Shown here: positions 16,577-25,268 of the stretch, piece after piece
How the letters are laid out: every line of letters starts with the position of its first letter
Numbering within the stretch: the first letter of the stretch is position 1
Assembly (NCBI RefSeq): GCF_030297155.1
Contig: NZ_AP028068.1
Span: 1,178,001 to 1,242,000, forward strand
Reading direction: 5' to 3'
Source: Vibrio sp. FE10
Lineage (GTDB): Bacteria > Pseudomonadota > Gammaproteobacteria > Enterobacterales > Vibrionaceae
Length of the DNA stretch: 64,000 nt
Made by a program: the position numbers and the translations under genes
Notes under the pieces: model-generated
Databases searched by the model: none
Told to the model about the DNA's origin: nothing
What the model saw: only the letters and a program-made list of their open reading frames with translations

Positions 16577-17038
16577 ATGCCAAAGCGTAGTAAAGAAGAT
16601 ACAGAAATCACTATCCAGAAAATCATGGATGCCGTTGTAGACCAGCTATTAAGACTGGGTTACGACAAGATGTCATACACGACGTTGAGTCAGCAAACGG
16701 GCGTTTCTCGTACAGGTATAAGCCACCACTTTCCGAAGAAAACAGACTTCACAGCAGCTCTAGACGGTCGAATTTTTAAGATGTTCATGGAACACATTGA
16801 TTTCGAAAACGGTCTTGATGCATTCTCTGCTAGCTGGGTTACAGCACTTGAAGACGCTGAATTCCTAGCAATCTTACGTTTACTTTTCCATCATATCGTT
16901 ACTGCTGAAAGCGCACATGAGTTCGCAGCAAATGGTATTGATCGTCTATACAAACTGACTGAAACTCAGTTTGGTGATACTAGCGGTAAAGAACTAGAGT
17001 GGTTGATTGGTAAATCATTGATTCGTATGAGCCAATAA
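16577..17038 (+). CDS. luxT: TetR-type regulator LuxT
   Basis: A 153-residue transcription factor with an N-terminal TetR helix-turn-helix (residues about 10-55: LRLGYDKMSYTTLSQQTGVS, RTGISHHFPKKTDF). The length and sequence match what I recall of Vibrio LuxT/SwrT, a 153-residue protein that represses or modulates genes linked to luxO/quorum sensing, swarming and siderophores. It is shorter than most TetR proteins, with a compact ligand/dimer part (residues 60-153). RBS AGAGAAGAG precedes ATG. It is transcribed alone with its own terminator, behind an unusually long upstream region. Confidence 0.85.
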   Translation: MPKRSKEDTEITIQKIMDAVVDQLLRLGYDKMSYTTLSQQTGVSRTGISHHFPKKTDFTAALDGRIFKMFMEHIDFENGLDAFSASWVTALEDAEFLAILRLLFHHIVTAESAHEFAANGIDRLYKLTETQFGDTSGKELEWLIGKSLIRMSQ

Positions 17039-17055
17039 TCAACACACAATGAAAG

Positions 17056-17078
17056 AAGCTCCTGAGGGAGCTTTTTTT
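17056..17078 (+). terminator. luxT terminator
   Basis: AAGCTCC-TGA-GGGAGCTT stem-loop followed by a seven-base T-run. Confidence 0.85.
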
Positions 17079-17345
17079 GTGCCTGTCGTTTCCTTCTCCT
17101 ACTCTTTTTATCTCGTTCTCACATCGCTGTCGCCATCTTACTTTCGTTCTGAAGGTACTTATTTCCTTTCTTTTTAAATGCTTACGTTCACGTCTCACAT
17201 TTCCATCTCATAGCTAAAAGTTAAGTCACACTAACTGATAATGTTCATTTCTAGAGCCTCAAACGCTCGGAGTGAGATGTTTTTGGGCTCATTGCTATGG
17301 TTGGTGGGAAAATTGAGTTTAAGGCGAGAGGGAGGCTATGAGCCA

Positions 17346-17373
17346 ATAAAAAGCCTCGAATAAATCGAGGCTT
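17346..17373 (-). terminator. Terminator of the tonB1-hut operon
   Basis: AAGCCTCGA (17351-17359) pairs with TCGAGGCTT (17365-17373), with a T-run on the minus strand. It lies 60 bases past the hutD stop. Confidence 0.8.
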
Positions 17374-17432
17374 AGAATGACGTTATTGTTATTAAGAACG
17401 AATACTCAAAATGAGTCGGTCTTTAATCGGAC

Positions 17433-18215
17433 TTATTGTGCGGGATGAACCTGAGGGAAGCTCATGGTTGGGTGTTTTTCTACGATGCTTCTGTAACCAT
17501 AGACATCCTCAATCATCTCAGGCTTGAGTGCTTCCCAAGGGCTACCATCGCAAACCAAGTTACCGTCTTTTAGTACCACCAATCGGTCGGAGAATTGAGC
17601 GGCTAGGTTTAAGTCATGCAATACCACGATAACGGCTGCATTGTGGTTGTCGGCTAACTCTCTCGCGATTTTCAAGGTGTTGTGCTGGTGGGCGAGATCC
17701 AGTGCTGACGTTGGTTCATCGAGCATCAAGATACATTGGTCACCAGAGTAATGAAGCTGCGTTAGTACTCGCGCCAAGTGAACACGCTGTTTTTCACCGC
17801 CAGATAGCGAAGGGTAGAGCCTTTCACTTAAGTGTGTCACATCAGCAACATCCATTTTTTGACTCGCGATGTTGGTGAGATTCTTGTTGGACTCTTGCAG
17901 AGGAATACCACCAAGCTCGACAACTTCATGTGCCAAAAACGGGAAGGTTAAAGTGCTGTGCTGAGGTAGCATGGCCAAGTGCTTTGCCAGCTTTTGAGAA
18001 GGCCATTTGTCTTTAGTGTGTCCAAAGTATTGGATATCACCCTTGCTCGAAATCTCTTGGCATAACGCTTTAAGCAGCGTGCTTTTCCCTGCTCCATTTG
18101 GCCCAAGCAGTGTGGTTACCTTTCCTGCTTCAATCTCAATAGAAACACCATCTAATATCACTTTACTACCGAACTTCACTTCGATGTCGGTCGCTTTTAA
18201 CGCTGAAGGAAACAT
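17433..18215 (-). CDS. hutD: Heme ABC transporter ATP-binding protein
   Basis: A 260-residue ATPase (HmuV/HutD type) that powers heme import across the inner membrane. Walker A is LLGPNGAGKSTLL (about residues 36-48), the Q-loop lies near MLPQHSTL, the signature motif is LSGGEKQRVHLARVL (about 139), and Walker B is CILMLDEPTSALD (about 163), followed by the H-loop VLHDLNLAAQF. It overlaps the hutC stop/start by one base, so it is translationally coupled, and it is the last gene of the operon. Confidence 0.93.
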   Translation of the reverse strand: MFPSALKATDIEVKFGSKVILDGVSIEIEAGKVTTLLGPNGAGKSTLLKALCQEISSKGDIQYFGHTKDKWPSQKLAKHLAMLPQHSTLTFPFLAHEVVELGGIPLQESNKNLTNIASQKMDVADVTHLSERLYPSLSGGEKQRVHLARVLTQLHYSGDQCILMLDEPTSALDLAHQHNTLKIARELADNHNAAVIVVLHDLNLAAQFSDRLVVLKDGNLVCDGSPWEALKPEMIEDVYGYRSIVEKHPTMSFPQVHPAQ

Positions 18216-19264
18216 TAAAGGATTCTCCCTTTCTGTTGAAATAGTAGATACAAGAAGAATGGAGCGCCGATGATTGCAGTGACAATACCTACTGGTAGTT
18301 CTGCAGGTGCAAGTACCACGCGTGAAAACATGTCTGCAGCGGTTAATAGTAATGCACCTAACACTGCTGATAGGGGCAAGAGAATACGGTGATCTGGGCC
18401 AGCTAACATGCGACCCAAATGAGGGATAACAAGGCCGATGAAGCCGATCATGCCAGATAGGCTAACCGTGACGCCAACGCCAGCAGCAGTCAGTAGAATC
18501 AATCTACGCTTTAGCTTCTGTACTGGGATACCAAGATGCTGCGCTTCTGATTCGCCAAGTAACAAGGCATTCAGTGACATTGCTTGACGGTAGAAAACGA
18601 TAAATAGTGCGCCGAGAGTGACTGCCGCAAGCAAAATACCTGACCATTTCGCGCCCGCTAATGAACCCATTGACCACAACGAAAGATCACGCAGCATTTG
18701 GTCATCAGCAATGAAGTTCAAGAAGCCAATACCTGCGCCTGATAGTGCGCTGATCGCCACACCTGCTAACAACATGATAGTGACTGAAGTACCGAATTTT
18801 CCCGTACCTAGCTTATAAACCAGTAGCGTGGTTAAGGCTCCGCCTAAAAAGGCAAATATAGGTACAGCTGCAAAGTTCATGAAAGCGGGGTATTGCAGTG
18901 AAAGCTCAGAGAAAAGCACGATGGCTAATGCGGCACCCAATGAGGCTCCGGCAGACACGCCGATGATTCCTGGCTCGGCAAGTGGGTTTCGAAATAAGCC
19001 CTGCATGACCGCACCACACAAAGCGAGAATCGCGCCGATTAGCATGCACAATATCGTTCGGGGTAAGCGAATCTCTTGAATCACCAAGTTGATGTGAGGT
19101 GCTAAGTCATTATTTGGTTGGAGTAGGCTGGCTGCGCTGTCAGCCAAGCTAATGTTCATTGGCCCAACAGTGATCGAGTACAGCGCGACGAAGACTAGGG
19201 TAGCGCCTAGACCTAACATCGATGTTTTCAGTGGGACGGATCGTAGCAACATAAAGGGCCTCAA
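18215..19264 (-). CDS. hutC: Heme ABC transporter permease
   Basis: A 349-residue FecCD-type permease with about ten membrane segments. Typical motifs are IRLPRTILCMLIGAILALCG (about residue 66), MQGLFRNPLAEPGIIGVSAG (about 88) and GFIGLVIPHLGRML (about 272, contact with the ATPase). It forms the membrane channel with HutD and receives heme from HutB. In Vibrio the order hutB-hutC-hutD is conserved. An intergenic hairpin separates it from hutB. Confidence 0.93.
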   Translation of the reverse strand: MRPFMLLRSVPLKTSMLGLGATLVFVALYSITVGPMNISLADSAASLLQPNNDLAPHINLVIQEIRLPRTILCMLIGAILALCGAVMQGLFRNPLAEPGIIGVSAGASLGAALAIVLFSELSLQYPAFMNFAAVPIFAFLGGALTTLLVYKLGTGKFGTSVTIMLLAGVAISALSGAGIGFLNFIADDQMLRDLSLWSMGSLAGAKWSGILLAAVTLGALFIVFYRQAMSLNALLLGESEAQHLGIPVQKLKRRLILLTAAGVGVTVSLSGMIGFIGLVIPHLGRMLAGPDHRILLPLSAVLGALLLTAADMFSRVVLAPAELPVGIVTAIIGAPFFLYLLFQQKGRIL

Positions 19265-19284
19265 TGTCTATTACCCGCTTCAAT

Positions 19285-19324
19285 CCTCATCACCAGCTCT
19301 GCGAAAAGCGAGGCGGTGATGAGG
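19285..19324 (-). other. Intergenic hairpin between hutB and hutC
   Basis: CCTCATCACC (19285-19294) pairs perfectly with GGTGATGAGG (19315-19324), with further inner pairing and no T-run. Hairpins at this position often protect the upstream mRNA or lower downstream expression, so HutB could be made in excess of HutC and HutD. That role is inference. Confidence 0.55.
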
Positions 19325-19358
19325 GTTGAGCAAGCAACAGTAAAAATAGGGTAGTTGA

Positions 19359-19394
19359 GTTATAGCGGGTAGATAAGTTATAGCGGATAGATAA
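19359..19394. repeat. 18-base tandem duplication across the hutB stop codon
   Basis: GTTATAGCGGGTAGATAA (19359-19376) is followed directly by GTTATAGCGGATAGATAA (19377-19394); one base differs. On the minus strand each copy encodes LIYPL and a stop, so the second copy is untranslated. Confidence 0.85.
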
Positions 19395-20268
19395 GTGCGT
19401 TTAATCGCTTCGCTTCTGAAAGGCTTTCCAGGCCAAGCCCTCCGACTAAAGCGCTGCCTTTCACGGTAATGATTTGCTTGTTCATGCCTGCTGGGGTTGC
19501 CGCTAACATAGGTAACGATTTAAGAATGGCATCAGCGCCGCCCATTTTCTGGTAGCTACGGCCGCTCACCAATATGACATCAGGCTGCATTTCAACGAGT
19601 GATTCCATCGACAGTGGTTTGTAAGACGTCAGGCTTTTAGCCGCAGGGTTTACACCGCCAGCCAGTTCAATGATCGCGTTCGGCGATGTTTCACCGCCAG
19701 CAACGTTCGCAGGACGACCTTCATGCAGCAATAGGAACAAAACTTTCTTTGCTTCGTTGCTTGGTACTTGATTCGCTTTTAGTGCCTCAATCTTTTGATT
19801 AACTTCGGCTTTAACTTGCTGTGAGTGATCTTCGGTATGGGTGATCTTTGCGATTTGGTCGATACGCTTTAACAACCCTTCAACGTTCGCTTCGGTGTTC
19901 ACGATCTCGACATCGATACCCACAGACTTCAATTGAGAAATGGCGTTGTCTGGCCCCATCTCATCAGAGCCGATGAGTGTCGTTGGTTCTAAGGCAATCA
20001 AGCCTTCAGCAGACAAGTTTCTGTGGTAACCAATCTTCGGCAGATTCTCTGATTGAGGGAAGTGGCTGGTCACATCAATTGCCACTAACTGTTCTTCAGC
20101 GCCTAATGCCAAGACCAATTCAGTAACGGCACTGCCTGCACTTATGATTCGAGGTTGTTCAGCGTCGTTGGCCATTGCCGTTGGCGCGGTCAGAGCCAAG
20201 CTCATCGCAGCGATTGAGATTAAATGCTTGTTGGTCTTTAATTTGTTGAACACGTTTAAGTCTTTCAT
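19378..20268 (-). CDS. hutB: Periplasmic heme-binding protein
   Basis: A 296-residue substrate-binding protein of the cluster A-II type. A signal peptide (residues about 1-33, ending TAMAND) follows a short basic N-terminus. The domain begins RIISAGSAVTELVLALGAEE and QLVAIDVTSHFP, as in HmuT/HutB proteins, with a long backbone helix (about 150-180) and LAGGVNPAAKSLTSYKPLS. It hands heme to HutCD. It is the first hut gene after exbD1, with a gap of 148 bases that may carry its own promoter. Confidence 0.92.
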   Translation of the reverse strand: MKDLNVFNKLKTNKHLISIAAMSLALTAPTAMANDAEQPRIISAGSAVTELVLALGAEEQLVAIDVTSHFPQSENLPKIGYHRNLSAEGLIALEPTTLIGSDEMGPDNAISQLKSVGIDVEIVNTEANVEGLLKRIDQIAKITHTEDHSQQVKAEVNQKIEALKANQVPSNEAKKVLFLLLHEGRPANVAGGETSPNAIIELAGGVNPAAKSLTSYKPLSMESLVEMQPDVILVSGRSYQKMGGADAILKSLPMLAATPAGMNKQIITVKGSALVGGLGLESLSEAKRLNALIYPL

Positions 20269-20416
20269 AATAATTTCTTTATATTATCTATTTGTTTCGC
20301 GAAGATTCTCAGTGAGCAGTCCGTTCGCATTGTGAGTTCGAATCTATAGAGAGGTTGAGCTCTGGTTATTTGGTTTTAGTAACTAGAGCTTAACCTCATG
20401 AAAATTAAGTATTGTT

Positions 20417-20830
20417 TTAGCCATCTTCGGTGAGCAATTGGGTTGCAGGTATTCCATTTTCTTGCAGGAACGACAGCAACTTCACTAGGTTCTCAACGTT
20501 GGCTGCTTTATCTGCGCCAATGATGATCGGCTTTTTATCCGCTGAACCTGTCTCTTCGAGTAATGCAATTTTGAAGTTTTCCCAGTCGATGTACTCTCTG
20601 CCGTTAATCGCCCAGTAAGGTTCGTGGTCCAAAATATTGACGCTAATCGAATCTTTATGAACTTCAGAAACGTTCTTAATATCAGAGCTTGGGAGCTCTA
20701 CTTCTAACGATTCCAACTTCACCGAAGCGGTAAGCAGCAGGAAAACCATCACGATAAAAATGATGTCGAGCAGCGGTGTTAAATCTGGCGCTAAACTTTG
20801 TGTTTGAGATGAGTGAGGCGTTTTGATCAT
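20417..20830 (-). CDS. exbD1: TonB-system energiser ExbD
   Basis: A 137-residue inner-membrane protein with one N-terminal helix containing PLLDIIFIVMVFLLL; the aspartate in this helix is the conserved proton-coupling residue. The periplasmic part follows (residues 45-137). With ExbB it converts the proton gradient into TonB movement. It overlaps the exbB1 gene by four bases, indicating coupled translation. Confidence 0.93.
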   Translation of the reverse strand: MIKTPHSSQTQSLAPDLTPLLDIIFIVMVFLLLTASVKLESLEVELPSSDIKNVSEVHKDSISVNILDHEPYWAINGREYIDWENFKIALLEETGSADKKPIIIGADKAANVENLVKLLSFLQENGIPATQLLTEDG

Positions 20831-21528
20831 GCTTGACTCACATCACCAACAGCGACTTTATTGACTGATGAGCCTTTAGTCTCGTCAGAGTGATTGGTTT
20901 GAATCGACATACCTTCTAGCCACACATTCACATAGTTCAGAGTATGTTCTAACTGAGCCAGTACTCGGTCGGCCCATAGCCCAAGTATTTGAGCGCCTGA
21001 GATCGCAGGAAGCGCAATCATCAAGCCTGCAGCTGTGGTTCTCATTGCCAAGCCTAATCCGTCGGCTAGATCGTTCGGTGTAATACTGCCGGTTGTAGCC
21101 GCAACCCCTTTGAACATCTCGATAAGTCCAAGTACCGTACCAAGCAGGCCAATGAGCGGGCTGATCACGCCGATTAAACCAAGCAGTCTCAATCCAGCAT
21201 GAAGCTGGTGGCGTTTTTCTTGTAGCCAGATCCCGGCAGCATCTTCACGTAGCCCTTTCGAAAAAGAGTGGTGAGCAAGCAACATCGACACGCCCTTGTA
21301 CAGTAGCGGTCGTTTACCAGAAATAGATTGTGCTAATGCTTCGATCTCTTTGCTATTGGTTGGTGAGATCTGGTTGAGCTCGCGACGAATGGCGCGTTTG
21401 CCAACACCAATGCTTAACATCACTTGGAAGACACGTTCAGCGATGATCATTGCTGTTAGTGCAGAACAGATGAGAAGAGGCCAAGTCATTAAGCCAAGTT
21501 GATCTTGTAAGTAACTGATTTGTTGCAT
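20827..21528 (-). CDS. exbB1: TonB-system energiser ExbB (MotA/TolQ/ExbB family)
   Basis: A 233-residue membrane protein with three hydrophobic segments (about 15-32, 112-140 and 160-185). The conserved family block is LIGVISPLIGLLGTVLGLIE followed by MFKGVAA and a second block LADGLGLAMRTTAAGLMIALP. It forms the proton channel around ExbD and supports TonB. It lies two bases downstream of the tonB1 stop in one operon. Confidence 0.93.
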   Translation of the reverse strand: MQQISYLQDQLGLMTWPLLICSALTAMIIAERVFQVMLSIGVGKRAIRRELNQISPTNSKEIEALAQSISGKRPLLYKGVSMLLAHHSFSKGLREDAAGIWLQEKRHQLHAGLRLLGLIGVISPLIGLLGTVLGLIEMFKGVAATTGSITPNDLADGLGLAMRTTAAGLMIALPAISGAQILGLWADRVLAQLEHTLNYVNVWLEGMSIQTNHSDETKGSSVNKVAVGDVSQA

Positions 21529-21530
21529 GA

Positions 21531-22340
21531 TTAGTCCAACCTAAAACGAACAGGTATTTGTACACGGTGAGCAATCGCTCGACCATTGACAGTGTGAGGT
21601 GAGAATTTCCATTGTTTAATGGCGTCTAAAGCGGCGTTGTCGAGCATTAGTGCGCCTGATGAATTTACTAATGCTTGTTTAATTTGTTTGCCCTCAGCGT
21701 CTAACCAGACCTCATAAGTTGCGACACCTTCAACGCCACGACGTCTAGCTTGGCGTGGGTAATTTGGTGGTGTGGGGCGTGAAGAAAAAGAGGGCTTAGT
21801 GACTAATACGGGCTCTTGGTTTGATACGCCTTGGTTTACTTCCTGAGGTTGATTGGCAGACTCGTCCATATTCTTATCGACTTTCTTGTCGGCCAGCTTT
21901 TCTGGTTGAGGCGTTGGTTTGGACTTTGGTTCTGGGCGTTCTTTTTTAACGACCTTTTTCTCAGTCTTTGGTTTCTTTTGAATCGGCTTCTTTTCAACAA
22001 CCTTTTTCTCTACTTTCTTGGGCTGAGGCTTATTGGTGATCGCTTTTTTCTTCGGTGTCGGTTTGGCTTGTTTTGGTTCGACTGCCTTAGGTTCGACAGG
22101 TTTAGGTTCAGCTTGTGAGACCGTTTCTTTGATTGGTTCTGGTTCAACCGGCTCTGTGATGGTTTTTTGTTGAGCCGGGGAAGGCGTGTTCTTAGGCGTG
22201 AAGTTGATCGAGACCGTGTTCGATTGGCTACCTGCAGGCATCGCAAATACTTTGGATTCTTGAGCGACAAACAATAGCGCCGCATGAATCACTAACGATG
22301 CACCGCCTGCAATAACATATCTAGGAACGTTCACTTTCAA
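21531..22340 (-). CDS. tonB1: TonB energy-transducing protein
   Basis: A 269-residue TonB with an N-terminal anchor (residues about 8-27), a long proline/lysine/glutamate-rich rigid spacer (about 50-165) and a C-terminal domain of about 90 residues with the hallmark PPNYPRQARRRGVEGVATYE and the YP motif that contacts outer-membrane receptors. It energises heme and siderophore receptors. It is the first gene of the tonB1-exbB1-exbD1-hutBCD operon and is divergent from hutW across a Fur-like site. Confidence 0.93.
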   Translation of the reverse strand: MKVNVPRYVIAGGASLVIHAALLFVAQESKVFAMPAGSQSNTVSINFTPKNTPSPAQQKTITEPVEPEPIKETVSQAEPKPVEPKAVEPKQAKPTPKKKAITNKPQPKKVEKKVVEKKPIQKKPKTEKKVVKKERPEPKSKPTPQPEKLADKKVDKNMDESANQPQEVNQGVSNQEPVLVTKPSFSSRPTPPNYPRQARRRGVEGVATYEVWLDAEGKQIKQALVNSSGALMLDNAALDAIKQWKFSPHTVNGRAIAHRVQIPVRFRLD

Positions 22341-22391
22341 TCCTTTACCAAATCTAAAATCTGTACCGGATTATTGCTCAGAATCTAAATA

Positions 22392-22416
22392 AGATCAATT
22401 ATCAATTGCATTATCA
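22392..22416. promoter_or_regulatory. Fur-like iron box between tonB1 and hutW
   Basis: On the minus strand this region reads GATAAT-GCAATT-GATAAT-TGATCT, a row of Fur-type hexamers with two exact GATAAT units. It sits in the 154-base divergent promoter region of tonB1 and hutW, genes known to be iron-repressed in vibrios. Confidence 0.6.
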
Positions 22417-22494
22417 TTTGCGTCTATTTATGATTCTCTCAGTTTTAGCGAATAGTCTTCCAGACTTTGCTATGTAAGTGTTTAGAGAGATTAT

Positions 22495-23904
22495 ATGAGT
22501 CTTGATATTTATAAATTTGACGAATCAATTCTGGGTGTTTCTAGCCCAGATCCGCTTCGTTTTGCGTTTGCGAAAAAGCATTCTGCACATGCCGGAGGAA
22601 GTTCAATTCCGGTCGACCCGAGCAAGAAGTTGGAGCTCTTTGATGAACTGATGTTAAGCGAAGGGAAGAAACAGGATAAGCGTTGCTTGTATATCCATAT
22701 TCCTTTCTGCCGTGTGCGTTGCACGTTCTGTAACTTTTTCCAAAACGCCGCGAGCCGTAAATTAGTCGATGAGTATTTCGATGCATTGATGGTTGAGTTG
22801 AAGCAAAAAGCCAAAACTCCTTGGGCTCAGTCTGGATTATTTCACGCCGTCTACATTGGTGGTGGAACACCTACTGACTTGTCTCCTCAACAAGTCGAAC
22901 AGTTAGGCAAGGCTATTCGCCAATATTTCCCACTGGCAAACGATGTAGAAATGACCTTGGAAGGGCGCATCAATCGCTTTGGCGACCAAATGTTTGATAG
23001 CGCGCTTGAAGGTGGTTTCAATCGCTTCTCATTTGGCATTCAAAGTTTCAACACTCAGGTTCGACGCAGCGCTAAGCGCTTAGATGACCGTGAAGTGGTG
23101 TTGGAACGTATCAGTGCTTTAAGCCGTACCGAGCAAGCCCCCATCGTTCTGGATTTGCTGTACGGATTGCCATACCAGTCTATGGAAGTGTTCCAACAAG
23201 ACTTAGAAGATTACATGTCTACTGGTGCTCACGGTATTGACCTCTACCAACTGATTGTTGGGGGTAATGCTCCTATGCTTAATCTCGTTGAGAAAGGAAA
23301 AATTCCACCACCAGCGAATACGCCAGATAAAGCGAGCATGTACTTGGCGGGTGTCGAGTTCATGGCAAAAAATAAGGTCAAGCAACTGAGCGTGAATCAC
23401 TGGACTCGTGATAACCGAGAACGCAGCATTTACAACAGCTTAGCGAAAACTTATGCCGAAGTTCTGCCGATTGGTTGTGGTGCTGGTGGCAACATTGGTG
23501 GTCATGGTGTGATGCAACATCGAACTTTAGACAGCTACATGGAGTCTATAAAGCAAGGTCAGTTACCGATTGCCATGATGACGAAGCAAAGCTCACTAGA
23601 GCCAATCTTCTCGACATTAAAGGCTGGCTTTGACTCTGGTGTTGTTAGAAGAAGTACGTTGCCGACCTTTATGGGGCAAGACACGTTCGATTACTTGAGG
23701 CCTCTGTTCTCACATTGGGAGAATAATGGTTTGGTTGAGCTTTCCGAGAATTACCTGAGCCTGACTATTGCTGGCAGCTTCTGGGCAGTAAGTCTCGCTC
23801 AGAGTGTGATTCAAGTGCTTAACGCTGAATATCAAGCGATGCACCCTGCACCGAAAGCATCAGGTTCAGGCGTTCACCCGCATGCAAGTTTGAAGCACGC
23901 TTAA
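22495..23904 (+). CDS. hutW: Heme utilisation radical SAM protein HutW
   Basis: A 469-residue radical SAM enzyme related to HemN and ChuW. The cluster-binding motif is IHIPFCRVRCTFCNFF, with cysteines 72, 76 and 79. YIGGGTPTDLSP (about 121), FSFGIQSFNTQVRR (about 178) and LDLLYGLPYQS (about 221) are HemN-like blocks. ChuW is known to open the heme ring anaerobically by a radical methyltransferase reaction, so HutW probably does the same. It starts the hutWXZ operon, with AGAGA before ATG, divergent from tonB1. Confidence 0.93.
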   Translation: MSLDIYKFDESILGVSSPDPLRFAFAKKHSAHAGGSSIPVDPSKKLELFDELMLSEGKKQDKRCLYIHIPFCRVRCTFCNFFQNAASRKLVDEYFDALMVELKQKAKTPWAQSGLFHAVYIGGGTPTDLSPQQVEQLGKAIRQYFPLANDVEMTLEGRINRFGDQMFDSALEGGFNRFSFGIQSFNTQVRRSAKRLDDREVVLERISALSRTEQAPIVLDLLYGLPYQSMEVFQQDLEDYMSTGAHGIDLYQLIVGGNAPMLNLVEKGKIPPPANTPDKASMYLAGVEFMAKNKVKQLSVNHWTRDNRERSIYNSLAKTYAEVLPIGCGAGGNIGGHGVMQHRTLDSYMESIKQGQLPIAMMTKQSSLEPIFSTLKAGFDSGVVRRSTLPTFMGQDTFDYLRPLFSHWENNGLVELSENYLSLTIAGSFWAVSLAQSVIQVLNAEYQAMHPAPKASGSGVHPHASLKHA

Positions 23905-23962
23905 TATCGAATTTTTAGTTTAAAACTTACGTAAATTACTCGTTTATACGGACACATATTCA

Positions 23963-24484
23963 ATGACAGATACAACATTAGAAATGACAGAAACTCTAGA
24001 ACAACGTGTCGCACGCATTCTAGAAGAAGAACCAAAACTGCTTCCTACTGCGATTGCTGAGAAGCTAGGCGTTTCAGAGGTTGACGTAGTCGCTGCTTTT
24101 CCGAACGACATGGCGGTGATGTTAGATGGCAGCCGTGCTCAAGAGATTCTAGAAGGTTTGGTTGGTTGGGGCCCAGTGACCACAATCATGCATTCATTCG
24201 GTTCAATCTTTGAAGTAAAAGCACCGTTCCCCAAAGGTAAAGTCGCGCGTGGCTACTACAACCTAATGGGCAAAGAAGGCGAACTTCATGGCCATCTGAA
24301 ACTAGACAACATCAAACACGTTGGTTTGGTGAGCAAGGCGTTCATGGGTCGTGAAAGTCATTACTTCGGTTTCTTCAGTGAAACGGGCGAGAACATTTTT
24401 AAGATCTACCTAGGCCGCAATGAAAAGCGTGAGCTTATTGCCGACCAAGTTGAACGCTTCAAAGCGCTACAAGAACAAGCTTAA
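23963..24484 (+). CDS. hutX: Intracellular heme carrier HutX
   Basis: A 173-residue cytoplasmic protein of the ChuX/HutX family, which binds heme and passes it to the degrading enzyme. Characteristic stretches are LLPTAIAEKLGVSEVDVVAA near the N-terminus (helical), LVGWGPVTTIMHSFGSIFE (about 72) and FMGRESHYFGFFSETGENIF (about 129). It lies 58 bases after hutW and 141 before hutZ. Confidence 0.93.
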   Translation: MTDTTLEMTETLEQRVARILEEEPKLLPTAIAEKLGVSEVDVVAAFPNDMAVMLDGSRAQEILEGLVGWGPVTTIMHSFGSIFEVKAPFPKGKVARGYYNLMGKEGELHGHLKLDNIKHVGLVSKAFMGRESHYFGFFSETGENIFKIYLGRNEKRELIADQVERFKALQEQA

Positions 24485-24625
24485 GCATAATTAACGGCAA
24501 GCTTAAATTAGGTTGCTAACTCGCTTAAACAAGACATGAATGATCGAGGACCGTTTAGCTCGCTAATGATCGCTCAACCTCGAGCAAAAATAATAAATCA
24601 GAGAAAGTGAAGAAAGGAATTACCC

Positions 24626-25156
24626 ATGGAACAGCAAGTAAAACAAGAACGTCTACAAGGTCGCCTAGGTCCAGAAATTAAAGAATTTCGCCAAGAGCGC
24701 CGTACCCTTCAACTTGCAACGGTTGATGAAGAAGGTCGCCCGAACGTAAGTTACGCCCCTTTCGTTCAGAACCAAGAAGGCTACTTTGTTCTAATTTCTG
24801 ATATTGCTCGTCATGCTCGTAATTTGAAAGCAAACCCTCAAGTGTCTTTGATGATGATTGAAGACGAAGAGAGCTCTAAGCAGCTTTACGCACGTAAGCG
24901 TTTGACGTTTGATGCTCAAGCAAGTGTTGTAGAGCGTGAAACGGAACTTTGGACTCAAGTGATTGGCCAGATGCAAGAGCGTTTTGGCGAAATCATCGAT
25001 GGTTTGAGCCAGCTTCAAGATTTCTCTCTATTCAACCTTAAAGCAGAGAACGGTCTGTTTGTGAAAGGCTTTGGTCAAGCATACCAAGTGTCTGGTGATG
25101 ATCTGGTGGATTTCGTTCACCTGCAAGAAGGTCATAAAAAAGTATCTAACGAGTAA
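24626..25156 (+). CDS. hutZ: Heme oxygenase-like protein HutZ
   Basis: A 176-residue HugZ/HutZ family protein with the split-barrel fold of pyridoxamine-phosphate-oxidase relatives. Visible conserved parts are QERRTLQLATVDEEGRPNVS followed by YAPFV, then ILISD-like FVLISDIARHARNLK, and a C-terminal FGQAYQVSGDD. HutZ from V. cholerae degrades heme and releases iron. The ATG overlaps an NcoI-like CCATGG with RBS AAAGGAA upstream. Last gene of hutWXZ, with a terminator. Confidence 0.93.
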   Translation: MEQQVKQERLQGRLGPEIKEFRQERRTLQLATVDEEGRPNVSYAPFVQNQEGYFVLISDIARHARNLKANPQVSLMMIEDEESSKQLYARKRLTFDAQASVVERETELWTQVIGQMQERFGEIIDGLSQLQDFSLFNLKAENGLFVKGFGQAYQVSGDDLVDFVHLQEGHKKVSNE

Positions 25157-25177
25157 TCTCGTTTAACCTATTTCTTA

Positions 25178-25204
25178 AGAGCCCTCCAATGTGAGGGCTT
25201 TTTT
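25178..25204 (+). terminator. hutWXZ terminator
   Basis: AGCCCTC-CAATGT-GAGGGCT stem-loop followed by TTTTTT. Confidence 0.85.
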
Positions 25205-25268
25205 ATGTCTAAATCAAAGAGTTTGGTATATTGGCGTCTGATTAATATTTATGTGTAAGGATCGGTAC

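Larger units (their letters stand above)
17039..17432. other. Intergenic region between luxT and hutD
   Basis: Holds the luxT terminator (17056-17078) and the hut terminator (17346-17373). Between them are about 265 bases with no convincing gene; the reading frames found there lack plausible starts. Confidence 0.6.

Noticed and set aside
21831..22118. Plus-strand 95-residue frame inside tonB1
   Set aside because: It is the antisense of the proline/lysine-rich spacer and has phenylalanine/leucine/arginine bias with no site before it.
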